The notes under the pieces: model-generated
The model's database searches: none
Told to the model about the DNA's origin: nothing
The model's input: the letters and a program-made list of their open reading frames with translations, nothing else
Program-made: the position numbers and the translations under genes
Source: Streptomyces sp. CG4
GTDB taxonomy: Bacteria > Actinomycetota > Actinomycetes > Streptomycetales > Streptomycetaceae
Assembly: GCF_041080655.1 (NCBI RefSeq)
Contig: NZ_CP163525.1
Span: 4,588,001-4,652,000, forward strand
Length of the DNA: 64,000 bases
Reading direction: 5' to 3'
In this document: positions 41,248-49,900 of the stretch, in pieces
How positions within the stretch are numbered: the first letter of the stretch is position 1
How the letters are laid out: the number at the start of each line of letters is the position of its first letter

Positions 41248-42870
41248 TCACTCGACGGTGATCGTCACGGTCGCCGTGCTGGTCGCGGCGGGCAGGCGGG
41301 TGGTGTCGACGGCCAGGTACTCGCCGTCGTCCTGCGTGCCGTCCGGGAGGGTCTTGGCGTGCAGGGCGTAGGGCGGGGCCGGGGTCGTGCCGGAGATCCC
41401 GTCGACGCCGAAGTCGCTGTCGTTGCTGACGACGAGGGTGCGGCCGCCGTCCGTCGTGGCGACACCCTCGATCTTGTCGTGGCCGAAGAAGCCGCCGGTC
41501 GGGTCGAGGCCGGTGAGCAGGGCGCCGAGGTCGAGGCCGAGGGTCTTGGCGACCGGGGTGATACCCACGGACTTCAGGGCGGACGTGGCGGCCGCCGTGT
41601 TCCCGGCGCCCACGGAGGCCTCGATCGTCTGCCGGGACGAGCCGACGAGGAGACCGCCTTTTGCCGCGTCGTACGACGCACCCGGCACCGTGGCCGACGG
41701 GCCGACGTCCGTGGCGCCGGAGAGGTCGATGGCGAACAGCTTCTTGTAGGCGCCCGGTTCGGTGTTGCCGTCCCGTTCGTCGACGAGGAAGCGGGTGCCG
41801 CCCAGCGCGGTGATCTCGCTGACCGCGCCGCCGTTCGTCCTGGGGTCGTCGAGCAGGTACACGTACTCGTGTGTGGCGTGGGTGCCCAGGTCGCAGGTGA
41901 CGATGCGCAGCGTGGTGACGCTCTTGGTCTTGACGCCGCTCGGCAGGTCGGGCTGCTGGAGCGCGGACTGCATCATGCCGACGAGGGTGTGTCCGTCGGG
42001 GGTCACGGTCAGCCCTTCCATGCCCTTGTTGGCCACGCGCCTGGCCAGTTCGGCCGGGAGCGAGCCGTCGAAGGGGGAGAGCCGCTCGATGGCGCGGCCG
42101 TGGCGGTCGAAGTGCGTGAGGTACGGGCCGTACTCGTCCGACACCCAGAAGGTGCCGTCGCGCAGGGCCACCAGGCCTTCGGAGTCGTAGCCGTACGGGG
42201 AGTGCGGCAGCGCCTTGCCGTTCAGGTCGACGAGGTTCTCGCCGGTGCTCGCCCGGGAGTTGACGAGCCCGTTGTACGGGGTGCCGTCGGCGGCGCGCAG
42301 CGGGATGGTCCGCTCCAGTACCGCCTTGGTGCCCGTCAGCCGGAACTTCCCGATCGCGGGGTCGAAGTCCGGCAGCGGCAGCGCCTTTTCGCCGTTCGGC
42401 GCGTCGACGTTCGGGCCCCGGTCGGTGAGGCCGTAGAACTCGTCCTTCGCGCCGGGCACCGGGTACAGCGACGAACCGTACCCCCCGGCGGTGACCGGCA
42501 CCCCGCCGATGACGGCGAGCGGCTTGAGACGGGTCCGGTACAGCCGTACGGCGTCGCTGATCCGGTAGGTGAAGGTGTCGGTGCCGTGGTAGCCGGGGTC
42601 GGGGGTGTAGCGGAACGAACCGTCCTGGTCGAGGGCGAGCGTGCCGTGGGCGGTCTTCGTGTGCGCGACGAGGGTCGCCGGGCTGCCGCTGTCGTCGGCC
42701 AGAACGCCGTGCCGCGCGCCGACGGTCAGCGTCTTCCCTGCGTGCGCGGTGTAGGCGTCGTCGCGTGCCCGGAGCTTCGGCGTACCGGCATGGGCGCCGG
42801 CCGGTCCGGTGCCGGCCAGGGACAGGACGACGGCCGTGGCGGCGGCGGTCACGATTCCCGGACGGTTCAT
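41248..42870 (-). CDS. Secreted esterase-like/phytase-like propeller protein
   Basis: A 540-residue exported protein. The signal peptide is V-V-L-S-L-A-G-T-G-P-A-G-A-H-A. Residues 35-110 form a cadherin/Ig-like domain (D-D-A-Y-T-A-H-A-G-K-T-L-T, Y-T-P-D-P-G-Y-H-G-T-D-T-F-T-Y). The rest matches the esterase-like-activity-of-phytase family (Phytase-like, PF13449): F-Y-G-L-T-D-R-G-P-N, D-S-E-G-L-V, F-W-V-S-D-E-Y-G-P-Y, N-K-G-M-E-G-L-T-V, F-G-H-D-K-I-E-G-V. Acidic residues of these loops bind calcium in relatives; the substrate is unknown. ATG 42870 has GGAGGGG upstream. Convergent with the oxidase gene, 21 bp apart. Confidence 0.85.
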   Translation of the reverse strand: MNRPGIVTAAATAVVLSLAGTGPAGAHAGTPKLRARDDAYTAHAGKTLTVGARHGVLADDSGSPATLVAHTKTAHGTLALDQDGSFRYTPDPGYHGTDTFTYRISDAVRLYRTRLKPLAVIGGVPVTAGGYGSSLYPVPGAKDEFYGLTDRGPNVDAPNGEKALPLPDFDPAIGKFRLTGTKAVLERTIPLRAADGTPYNGLVNSRASTGENLVDLNGKALPHSPYGYDSEGLVALRDGTFWVSDEYGPYLTHFDRHGRAIERLSPFDGSLPAELARRVANKGMEGLTVTPDGHTLVGMMQSALQQPDLPSGVKTKSVTTLRIVTCDLGTHATHEYVYLLDDPRTNGGAVSEITALGGTRFLVDERDGNTEPGAYKKLFAIDLSGATDVGPSATVPGASYDAAKGGLLVGSSRQTIEASVGAGNTAAATSALKSVGITPVAKTLGLDLGALLTGLDPTGGFFGHDKIEGVATTDGGRTLVVSNDSDFGVDGISGTTPAPPYALHAKTLPDGTQDDGEYLAVDTTRLPAATSTATVTITVE

Positions 42871-43043
42871 CTGATCCCCTCCTCGACACGCGTCACGATG
42901 ACGCGCGAGCGGCAGTCTGGGCACCACGCATGGCCGGAGGTCGTCCGGAAGGTAGGGACCGGGTAAAGCATGTCGCGCCTCGGCGGGCCGGTGCGGCCGG
43001 GCCCCGGCGCTACCGTGGCCCTCCGCACAACGCCGAGGACGCG

Positions 43044-43388
43044 ATGACCTTCTACGTCTCCCTCTTCGACGACTCCGAGGTCGTCCACGTCACGCGCTAC
43101 GGCGCCGAGGGACCCGGCAAGGAAGGGACCGTGCGGCACGCGACGTTCTCGCCGGCCGGCCGGCAGCTCATGTGCGTCGACAGCCCCGTGCAGCACGACT
43201 TCACCTTCACACCCGCGATCTCCCTGTTCGTGCAGTGCGCGGACGAGGCCGAACTCGACCGCCTCTACACGGCCCTCGCCGAAGGCGGCACGGAACTCAT
43301 GCCGCTCGGCGACTACGGCTTCAGCGCCAGGTTCGGCTGGATCAACGACCGGTTCAGCGTCTCCTGGCAGCTCAACCTGCCGGCGTGA
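43044..43388 (+). CDS. VOC-family (PhnB-type) protein, probably 5'-truncated
   Basis: A 114-residue frame starting M-T-F-Y-V-S-L-F-D-D-S-E-V, the second motif of PhnB-type VOC proteins. Family members begin about 18 residues earlier with a strand and W-F-D-x-x-A-E-E-A. Here the matching N-A-E-D-A just precedes the ATG, but upstream of it the frame reads unrelated Arg/Gly-rich sequence. So the first beta strand is missing. GAGGACGCG gives a chance ribosome binding site. The rest of the domain is intact to W-I-N-D-R-F-S-V-S-W-Q. It may be a defective but expressed protein. Confidence 0.65.
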   Translation: MTFYVSLFDDSEVVHVTRYGAEGPGKEGTVRHATFSPAGRQLMCVDSPVQHDFTFTPAISLFVQCADEAELDRLYTALAEGGTELMPLGDYGFSARFGWINDRFSVSWQLNLPA

Positions 43389-43431
43389 GCGGCGCGGTGT
43401 GGCCTGGTCGCGCGTAGGGGCATGGCGCGGT

Positions 43432-44187
43432 TCACCTCGCGTCCACCGCGAACTCGTAGACCACTTCGCGGCGTACGTCCGGGACCACGATGTCGGCGGT
43501 CTCCACCGGGCGGCCGTCGGAGTCGTGGATCGTGCGCTCGATGCGGAGCACCAGGTCCCCGACGCCGATTCCGAGGAGGTTCGCCTCGGCGCGGTCGGCG
43601 CGGGCGGGGCGGGGCAGCTCGACGACGGTCTCGACGGTCACGCCGATCGAGCGCAGGCGCGCCACGACGCCCTGGCCGGCGAGCGGGCCGCGCTCGGGCA
43701 GGACGACCGGTGTGCCCTCCGTGACGGCCATCGGCTCCCAGGAGTCGGAGAGCTGGACGGGCAGCCCGTCGGCGAGGAACTCGTACTGCGTGTTGACGCA
43801 GAGGTCGCCGGGGCTGATGGCGAGCCGTTCGGCGATGGGCTCGGGGGCGGGGACGCGTACCAGGGTGTGGGCGTCCCAGGTGCCGGCCCGCCCCCGCTCC
43901 GGCAGCCCGGCGAGGGCGCGGGCGCCCCGGTGCTCGCGGTGCCACGAACGGAGCATCCGCAGGCGCTCGCGCGGGGTGCGGACGTAGGTGCCCGAGCCCG
44001 CGCGTCCTTCCAGCAGGCCCTCGACGATCAGGCGGTCCACGGCCCGCTGCAGCACATTGCGGCCGACGCCGTACTCCTCGGCGAGCCGCGCCCGGGACGG
44101 CAGCCGCTCGCCGAGCTCCCACTCCCCCGCGAGCACCCGGGCGCGCAACGCGTCGGCCACGGCGAGATACGGCGCCTGTCGGGGCAT
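43432..44187 (-). CDS. GntR-family regulator with UTRA domain
   Basis: A 251-residue repressor. The winged helix is at residues 5-72 (V-A-D-A-L-R-A-R-V-L-A-G-E-W-E-L-G-E-R-L-P-S-R, L-A-E-E-Y-G-V-G-R-N-V-L-Q-R-A-V, E-G-R-A-G-S-G-T-Y-V). The ligand-binding UTRA domain follows from about 90 (V-N-T-Q-Y-E-F-L-A-D-G-L-P-V-Q-L-S). Effectors of this HutC-type class are often sugars, histidine derivatives or phosphonates; which applies here is unknown, and there is no metabolic gene beside it. ATG 44187 has GGGAGA upstream. Convergent with the truncated VOC gene. Confidence 0.92.
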   Translation of the reverse strand: MPRQAPYLAVADALRARVLAGEWELGERLPSRARLAEEYGVGRNVLQRAVDRLIVEGLLEGRAGSGTYVRTPRERLRMLRSWHREHRGARALAGLPERGRAGTWDAHTLVRVPAPEPIAERLAISPGDLCVNTQYEFLADGLPVQLSDSWEPMAVTEGTPVVLPERGPLAGQGVVARLRSIGVTVETVVELPRPARADRAEANLLGIGVGDLVLRIERTIHDSDGRPVETADIVVPDVRREVVYEFAVDAR

Positions 44188-44343
44188 GGGGGACTCTCCC
44201 GTGGGTGACGGTCGGTGACATGAATCCGGACGGAGACTCAGGGCGGAGTTTCCGGGCGGATTCGCAAGCTACTGCACCGGTTCCGGGCTACTGGAGCAGC
44301 ACTGCGCTCCGTGCACGAGGGCGACCGTGGTGCCGGATCCGGG

Positions 44344-45117
44344 TCAGGCCTGGCGCGGGTCCGGCCTGAGTACGGCGAACACCGCCTGGGCCGGGTCGGC
44401 CAGCCAGGCGATACGGCCGACGCCGGGGACGTTCACCGCCGGCATCAGCACCGTGCCGCCGTTGTCGCGCACGGCGGTGACGAGCGCGTCCGCGTCGGCC
44501 ACGGCGAAGTACGGCACCCAGCGCGCCTCCTCCCGCGCGTCCTGCAGCGGCGCCACCCCGCCGAAGGACCCCTGCTGCTGATCGCCCTCCGCGACGCTGA
44601 GCACCTGGTACGTCATGCCCGGCGCCTGCATCGGCTCGGCACGCCAGCCGAACAGCCCGCGGTAGAAGCCGACGGCCGCGTCCGGGTCGCCGACGTGCAG
44701 CTCCACCCAGACCAGTGTGTCGTCCTCCGAGGCCCGCTGCAGGCCCTTGTCGGACTGGAGCACCGCGAACTGCGCGCCCTGCGGGTCGGTGAACTGGGCG
44801 AAGGTGGCGTCGCCGATGGTCATGGGCTCGGCGCGCACCGTACCGCCCGCGTCGGTCACGGCCCGGCTCGTGGCGCGGGCGTCGGCGGTACGGAAGTACG
44901 TCATCCAGGCGGACCGCGCCTCCGCCTCGGTCAGCGGGCCGAGGGCGGCCACCGTGCCGCCGTTCTTCTGGAAGTAGCCGTAGCCGCCCGCCTCCGGGCC
45001 GGCGGAGACGAACTCCCAGCCGAAGACGGCGTGGTAGAAGGCCGTGGCCGCCTGTGTGTCGGGGCTGCCGAGGTCGATCCAGATGGGCGACCCGGTGCGG
45101 AAATCTGTGCCGAGCAT
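44344..45117 (-). CDS. Double VOC-domain protein
   Basis: A 257-residue soluble protein with two glyoxalase/bleomycin-resistance-like domains (about 5-125 and 135-255). Each starts with a strand and a W-x-x-L motif (P-I-W-I-D-L-G-S-P-D and V-W-V-E-L-H-V-G-D-P-D), then A-F-Y-H-A-V-F-G-W or G-F-Y-R-G-L-F-G-W. This type is common in actinomycetes and is often called hydroxylase-like; no activity is demonstrated. AGGAGGAA precedes ATG 45117. Confidence 0.88.
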   Translation of the reverse strand: MLGTDFRTGSPIWIDLGSPDTQAATAFYHAVFGWEFVSAGPEAGGYGYFQKNGGTVAALGPLTEAEARSAWMTYFRTADARATSRAVTDAGGTVRAEPMTIGDATFAQFTDPQGAQFAVLQSDKGLQRASEDDTLVWVELHVGDPDAAVGFYRGLFGWRAEPMQAPGMTYQVLSVAEGDQQQGSFGGVAPLQDAREEARWVPYFAVADADALVTAVRDNGGTVLMPAVNVPGVGRIAWLADPAQAVFAVLRPDPRQA

Positions 45118-45308
45118 GCGTTTCCTCCTGCCGGTCCGGTGCGGAGCCGCCCGCCACTATGCCGACGGAAACGGCACGGACCTGGCTGGGACACGGGGAA
45201 AGGAACCCACGAATCTGCGCAGGAGTGCCACACGGGCTGCACACAGCCTTTCGAAAGCCTCGTTAGCGTGACGGACGCCCGCTCCCCCTGGACTCAGGAA
45301 GACCGTAG

Positions 45309-46163
45309 ATGGACTACTGCTCCTCGTGCCGCCGCCACCTCAACGGCGCCCTGGTCTGTCCCGGGTGCGGTGCCTACGCCCCCGACATAGCCCCGCCCGG
45401 TACCCGCGGCAGCCGCCCCGAGCAGTCGGCGCCGCTCGCCGACCAGCGGTGGTTCGCGGCGCCGGCTCCTGAGATGTCCGCCGAGGGCTGGTTCGGCACC
45501 GAGGAACTCCCCGCCGGGCTGCCCGCCGCCGCACCGTCCGCCAAGCCGTCCGCCGATGTCACGGACGCCCCGGCCGCTCCGCAGGGACGCGCGGCCCGGC
45601 GCCGGCAGCTGGCGCGCTGGAAGAAGAACCAGCGCCGGGCCGTGGTGGCGACCGCCGTCGCACTCGTCGGCGGTGGCCTGACGGTCGCCTCGATGGACCG
45701 CGGCTCCGGCGGCCGGGCCCAGGCGGCCAGCGCGCCGGACAACCGGAGCATGGGCCTCACCGAGCACCCGTCGGCCGCGCCCAGCGGGCCCGCGTCCGCC
45801 CCGGCCCAGCCCGCGGCCACGCACCGGCACACGCCCGCCACACCCGCGGCGGCGTGGACACCCACGGCCGACGTCCCCCACCAGCAGACCCTCGCCGCCG
45901 CACCGCACACGGCACAGCCGGCCCAGCACCCGCACACCACCGCGGCCGTGACGGCGGCTCAACCGACCACACAGTCCGCACCGGCCGCGGCGCCCGTCCC
46001 GCTCCCGCGGAGCACTACACCGTCGTCCTCCGGTACGCAGACCCAGCCGACGTCTTCCGCCCCCACGGGCACCACCGGCAGCGGCGGTACCTCCGCGTCC
46101 GCCCCGGACCCGGCGTCGCCCTCGTCCCACCAGCTCTGCCTGGTCCTGGTCTGCCTCGGCTGA
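45309..46163 (+). CDS. Zinc-ribbon membrane protein (SCO2400-like)
   Basis: A 284-residue protein. The first 20 residues carry C-S-S-C-R-R-H-L and C-P-G-C-G, a zinc ribbon. A basic stretch (R-R-R-Q-L-A-R-W-K-K-N-Q-R-R) leads into a membrane helix near 115-130 (A-V-V-A-T-A-V-A-L-V-G-G-G-L). The remaining 150 residues are Pro/Thr/Ala/Ser-rich, probably extracytoplasmic, and end C-L-V-L-V-C-L-G. I know this architecture as a Streptomyces family called SCO2400-like, without known function. AGGAAGACC precedes ATG 45309. Confidence 0.72.
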   Translation: MDYCSSCRRHLNGALVCPGCGAYAPDIAPPGTRGSRPEQSAPLADQRWFAAPAPEMSAEGWFGTEELPAGLPAAAPSAKPSADVTDAPAAPQGRAARRRQLARWKKNQRRAVVATAVALVGGGLTVASMDRGSGGRAQAASAPDNRSMGLTEHPSAAPSGPASAPAQPAATHRHTPATPAAAWTPTADVPHQQTLAAAPHTAQPAQHPHTTAAVTAAQPTTQSAPAAAPVPLPRSTTPSSSGTQTQPTSSAPTGTTGSGGTSASAPDPASPSSHQLCLVLVCLG

Positions 46164-46230
46164 CCGGGCCGGCGATGCGGTGATCGGTTACGCTACGCCT
46201 CCGGCCACGGGGGAACGGGGAGACAGACAC

Positions 46231-46761
46231 ATGTTCGGGAACCGCCTGAGGACCGCCGGTGTGACGGCGGTCCTGCTGGGCGCGCTCGCCGCGTGCGGCG
46301 GCGGCCACGGAACCGACGCCGCCCACGCGGGCACGGCGTCCCCGGGCGCCGTCGTCGCCTCCCCCTCCCCGGTCCCCGTCCACGGCATCAAGGACACGCT
46401 CCGCCACCTCACCCGGACGACCACCCGGGCCACCCGCCCCCACCTGGTCCGAAGGTGCACGACCGGCACCCGCCAGGTCCGCCACACCGCGAGCTCCGGC
46501 TCCGGCAGCCGCCGCCGGACCCGCACCTGGTACACCACCGAGCACTACCAGGACTGTCACCAGGTGCGGAGCGGCACCGAGACGTACCGCAGGGAGCTGC
46601 GCCCGGAGCGCTGGTGCGTCCGCCTGGACGACGTCAACGGCGACCGGGAGCGCAACGACGTCTGGTTCCGCGTCGAACGCAGCGACTACGACCGTGTCGT
46701 CGACGCCGACGCCCGCACCCGCGTCCAGTTCGTCCCGCTGTACCCGGACAACGGCTGCTGA
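46231..46761 (+). CDS. Lipoprotein of unknown function
   Basis: A 176-residue protein with a lipoprotein signal: V-T-A-V-L-L-G-A-L-A-A-C, the Cys (near 22) being the lipidation site. The mature part has a Pro/Ala linker, then an Arg-rich, Cys-containing domain (R-R-C-T-T-G-T-R-Q-V, Y-Q-D-C-H-Q-V-R-S-G-T-E-T-Y-R-R-E-L) with the C-terminal G-C. Homologues I have seen are annotated only as hypothetical. GGGGAG precedes ATG 46231. It converges on the flotillin-AAA operon with 25 bp between. Confidence 0.72.
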   Translation: MFGNRLRTAGVTAVLLGALAACGGGHGTDAAHAGTASPGAVVASPSPVPVHGIKDTLRHLTRTTTRATRPHLVRRCTTGTRQVRHTASSGSGSRRRTRTWYTTEHYQDCHQVRSGTETYRRELRPERWCVRLDDVNGDRERNDVWFRVERSDYDRVVDADARTRVQFVPLYPDNGC

Positions 46762-46786
46762 CGGCGGACGGCCCCGGCTTCCCGGC

Positions 46787-46894
46787 TCACTTCCGGTAGC
46801 GGCGCGCCAGCCGTCTGTCCCGGCGGACCAGCACCGCCGTGATCAGGACGACGAACGCGAGCGCGGCCGACAGGGGCGCGAGGAAGTACGCCAT
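46787..46894 (-). CDS. 35-residue single-pass membrane microprotein
   Basis: ATG 46894 with GGAAGG eight bases upstream opens a 35-codon frame: a short start (M-A-Y-F-L-A-P-L), a hydrophobic helix (A-A-L-A-F-V-V-L-I-T-A-V-L-V) and a strongly basic tail (R-R-D-R-R-L-A-R-R-Y-R-K). It begins 31 bp after the giant AAA ATPase gene on the same strand, so it is probably the third gene of that operon. Topology predicts an N-out, C-in helix with a cytoplasmic basic tail. It is too short for standard gene callers. Confidence 0.6.
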   Translation of the reverse strand: MAYFLAPLSAALAFVVLITAVLVRRDRRLARRYRK

Positions 46895-46925
46895 CACCGC
46901 TTCCTTCCCTCGGCTCCCCGGGCCG

Positions 46926-49900
46926 TCACCGCTCCTCGCCCCCGGCGTCGGCCCGCGCCCGCGTGATCGCCGACTCCACCGCCGCCACCCGGTCCGCCAG
47001 CAGGCCCAGCGCGGCCACCGCGCGGGTGAGGGGATCGTCCTCGGGACCGCCGAGGGCGCGGGCGCGGACGTGGGCCGTCTTCACCTCGGTCCAGCGGGCG
47101 GCCCGGACGGTGTCGAGCGTGCCGCGCAGTTCGGCCAGTTTCAGCAGGTTGGCCTCGGCGCCCGTGGTGAGGGTCTGGGCCTCGGCCGTGTAGTGGTCGT
47201 CGACGACGGCCTCGCGTTCGGCGTCGTTCATGACCGGGCGCAGCCGCTGGGCGATCTTGTTCATGTCGCGGTACGAACCCTGGAGGCGGAACGGGGGTTC
47301 GGTGCGGGCCGCCTCCGACTGGGCGGCGGAGGCGATGTACGCCGCGTTGACCCGCAGTACCGTCTCGCGGACCGCCAGCGCATGGCGCAACACCTCCAGC
47401 ACACGGCCGAGTTCGGCCGGTGGCATCGGCTGCCGGAGGCGGTCCGCGCGGGCCGTCGGGTCGGCGGCGGCCAGCCGGACCAGCAGGTCCAGGTCGGCGT
47501 GGTCGCGGGCGGCGAGCGGGGCGAGGACCGGGTTGGCGGTGAGGGCGTTCTCGACGAAGCTGAGCGCGAAGACGTCCTCCTTGCCGGTGAGGACGTCGCC
47601 GAGGTTCCACACGTCGGCCCGGTTGGCCAGCATGTCCGGGATGCGGAAGCGTTCGCCGGACTCGGTGTAGGGATTGCCGGCCATGCAGACCGCGAACCGC
47701 TTGCCGCGCAGGTCGTAGGTGCGCGGCTCGCCGTCCCCCACGCCGTCCACGCGCCGGGTCGCGTCGCACAGCGGGATGAACTTCTGCAGCAGCTCCGGCG
47801 AGGTGTGCTGGATGTCGTCCAGGTACAGGAGGGTGTTGTTGCCGGCTGCCAGCGCGAAGTTGATCTTCTCGATCTCGCGGCGGGCGGTGGCGTTCGGGGC
47901 GTCGGCCGGGTCCAGCGAGGTCACGGTGTGGCCGAGCGCCGGGCCGCTGACCTTGACCAGCATCAGCCCGAGCCGGTCGGCGACGTACTCCATGAGCGTC
48001 GTCTTGCCGTAGCCCGGCGGGGAGATCAGCAGGAGCAGACCGCCGGTGTCGGTGCGCTTCGACTCGCCGGTCGTGCCGAGCTGGCGGGCCAGGCTGTCGC
48101 CGATCAGCGGCAGGTACACCTCGTCGACCAGGCGGTTGCGCACGAACGCCGGCATCACCCGGGGGCGGTGGTCGTCCAGGCGGAGGCGGGCGCGTTCGGC
48201 CGCCACCAGGGTCGTACGGTGGCGCTGGTAGGCGCGGAAGGCGGGAACCTCCACGGCCGCGAAACGGGTCGTGCGGGCCAGGAACTCGTCCACCCTCAGC
48301 GGCAGTCGGCCGTCGGTCACCCTCGGGTGCGCGCCCAGCAGGCCCTCCGCCGTCGCGGTGAGCCGGGCGTCGCCGTCGTAGCGGGGGAGGCCGGGGCACA
48401 GCTCGGCGGCCACCGCCTCCGCCAGCTCGCCCGGCCCGGCCTCGGCGCCGGTGGCGGCGGCGTACGCACCGAGCCAGGCCCCCACCACCTGCCGGCGCGC
48501 GGCCAGCTCCGTCAGCCCCTCCGGATCGCCGCCGTAACTCCCGTCCGCGTGCCGGAACTTCTCCAGCAGCGTGCGCGCGGTGACGCCGAGGACGAAGCCC
48601 TCCGGACCGCAGGTCAGCTCCTCGAAGAGGTACGCGGCGGCCGGGCCGCCCGCCGCCTGCGCGTCCCAGGCCTCGATCGCCCCGGCCAGCTCCCGCTCCA
48701 GCTCCCCGATGGCCGGTACGGCGCCGAAGGCGTCCCGGGCGCGGGCCAGCGACACCGCCCGTCGCCGCCAGGCCGTACGGGCCTCGTCCGTCGTGCCGTG
48801 CGCCCAGAACAGCTGGGCGGCGGCCCGGGCGGCGGGCTCGTGACGCAGGGTGCCGGCGGCCTCGTACAGGGGCAGCAGGGCGCGCAGCACGGCGGTCGCG
48901 TCATGGTCGTGGACACCGCGCTCATAGCCCTCGTCGTACGACTCCTGCGCCGCCCGGCGCACCAGGTCCGGCAGGTCGTCGGCGGCGGCGAGGGCGGCCG
49001 GGCCGTGCTCGGCGAGCAGGCGGGCGGCGAGGTGCTCGGCGCGGTAGACCTCGGGCGACTCGGAGGGCAGCCGGCGGTCCCAGTACGGGCGGGTGCCGGC
49101 GAAACCGGGGTCCGTCACCGGGCGGCGGTAGTCGGTGCCCGTCACCGCGAAGGCGAGGCCGTCGCCGTGCGGGACCAGGGTGAGGTCCAGCGGCTGGGTG
49201 TTGACGGCGAAGCGGTGGCCGCCGAGCAGCAGGGTGCGGCCGTCGTCGGCGTACAGGTCGGTGCGGTCGCGCAGGGCGCGGGCGGCCTCCTGGCGGGCGG
49301 ACTTCAGCCGGCCGTCGAGTTCCTCGGCGCGCACGCTGTCGTCGAGGGCGCGCAGCTCGCCGGCGGTGCGGCGGACCTTGGCGACCAGCGGGTCGGAGGC
49401 GAAGTAGGTGGTGACCGCGTCGGTGTCCGGGAGGGTGGCCGCCCGGCGGGCGATCGTCTCCAGCATGCGCCCGGCGGAGACGGCGAGTTGTTCGGCGCGG
49501 CGGGCGCGGGTGTCGGCGAGGGACTGCTTGCGGGCGGCGAACGCCTCGTAGATCTCGGTGCGCCGGCCGTCGAGTTCGGCGAGGAAGTCGTCGAACTCGG
49601 CGAACCGGCCGTCCAGGTCCTCCAGCCGGCCGAGTACGGAGGTCAGTTGGTCGTCGCACTCCTGAGGGGTGCCGGACGCGGCGAGCGCGGCGGTGACGGC
49701 CTGGGCGAGCAGCGCGGTCTCGGCGGCGAACTCGGCCCGCCCCTCGCTGTCCTGCAGCGCACGGCGGCGGCCGTCGAGGGTGGCGCGCGCCCGGTTGACC
49801 CCGCCCAGCACCTCGGCGATCCGCTCAAGGACCGCCGTACGGACCGTGGCGTCGGCGATGTCGAGGCCGGTCACGACGTCGGTGACCGTGCGCAGCCCGT

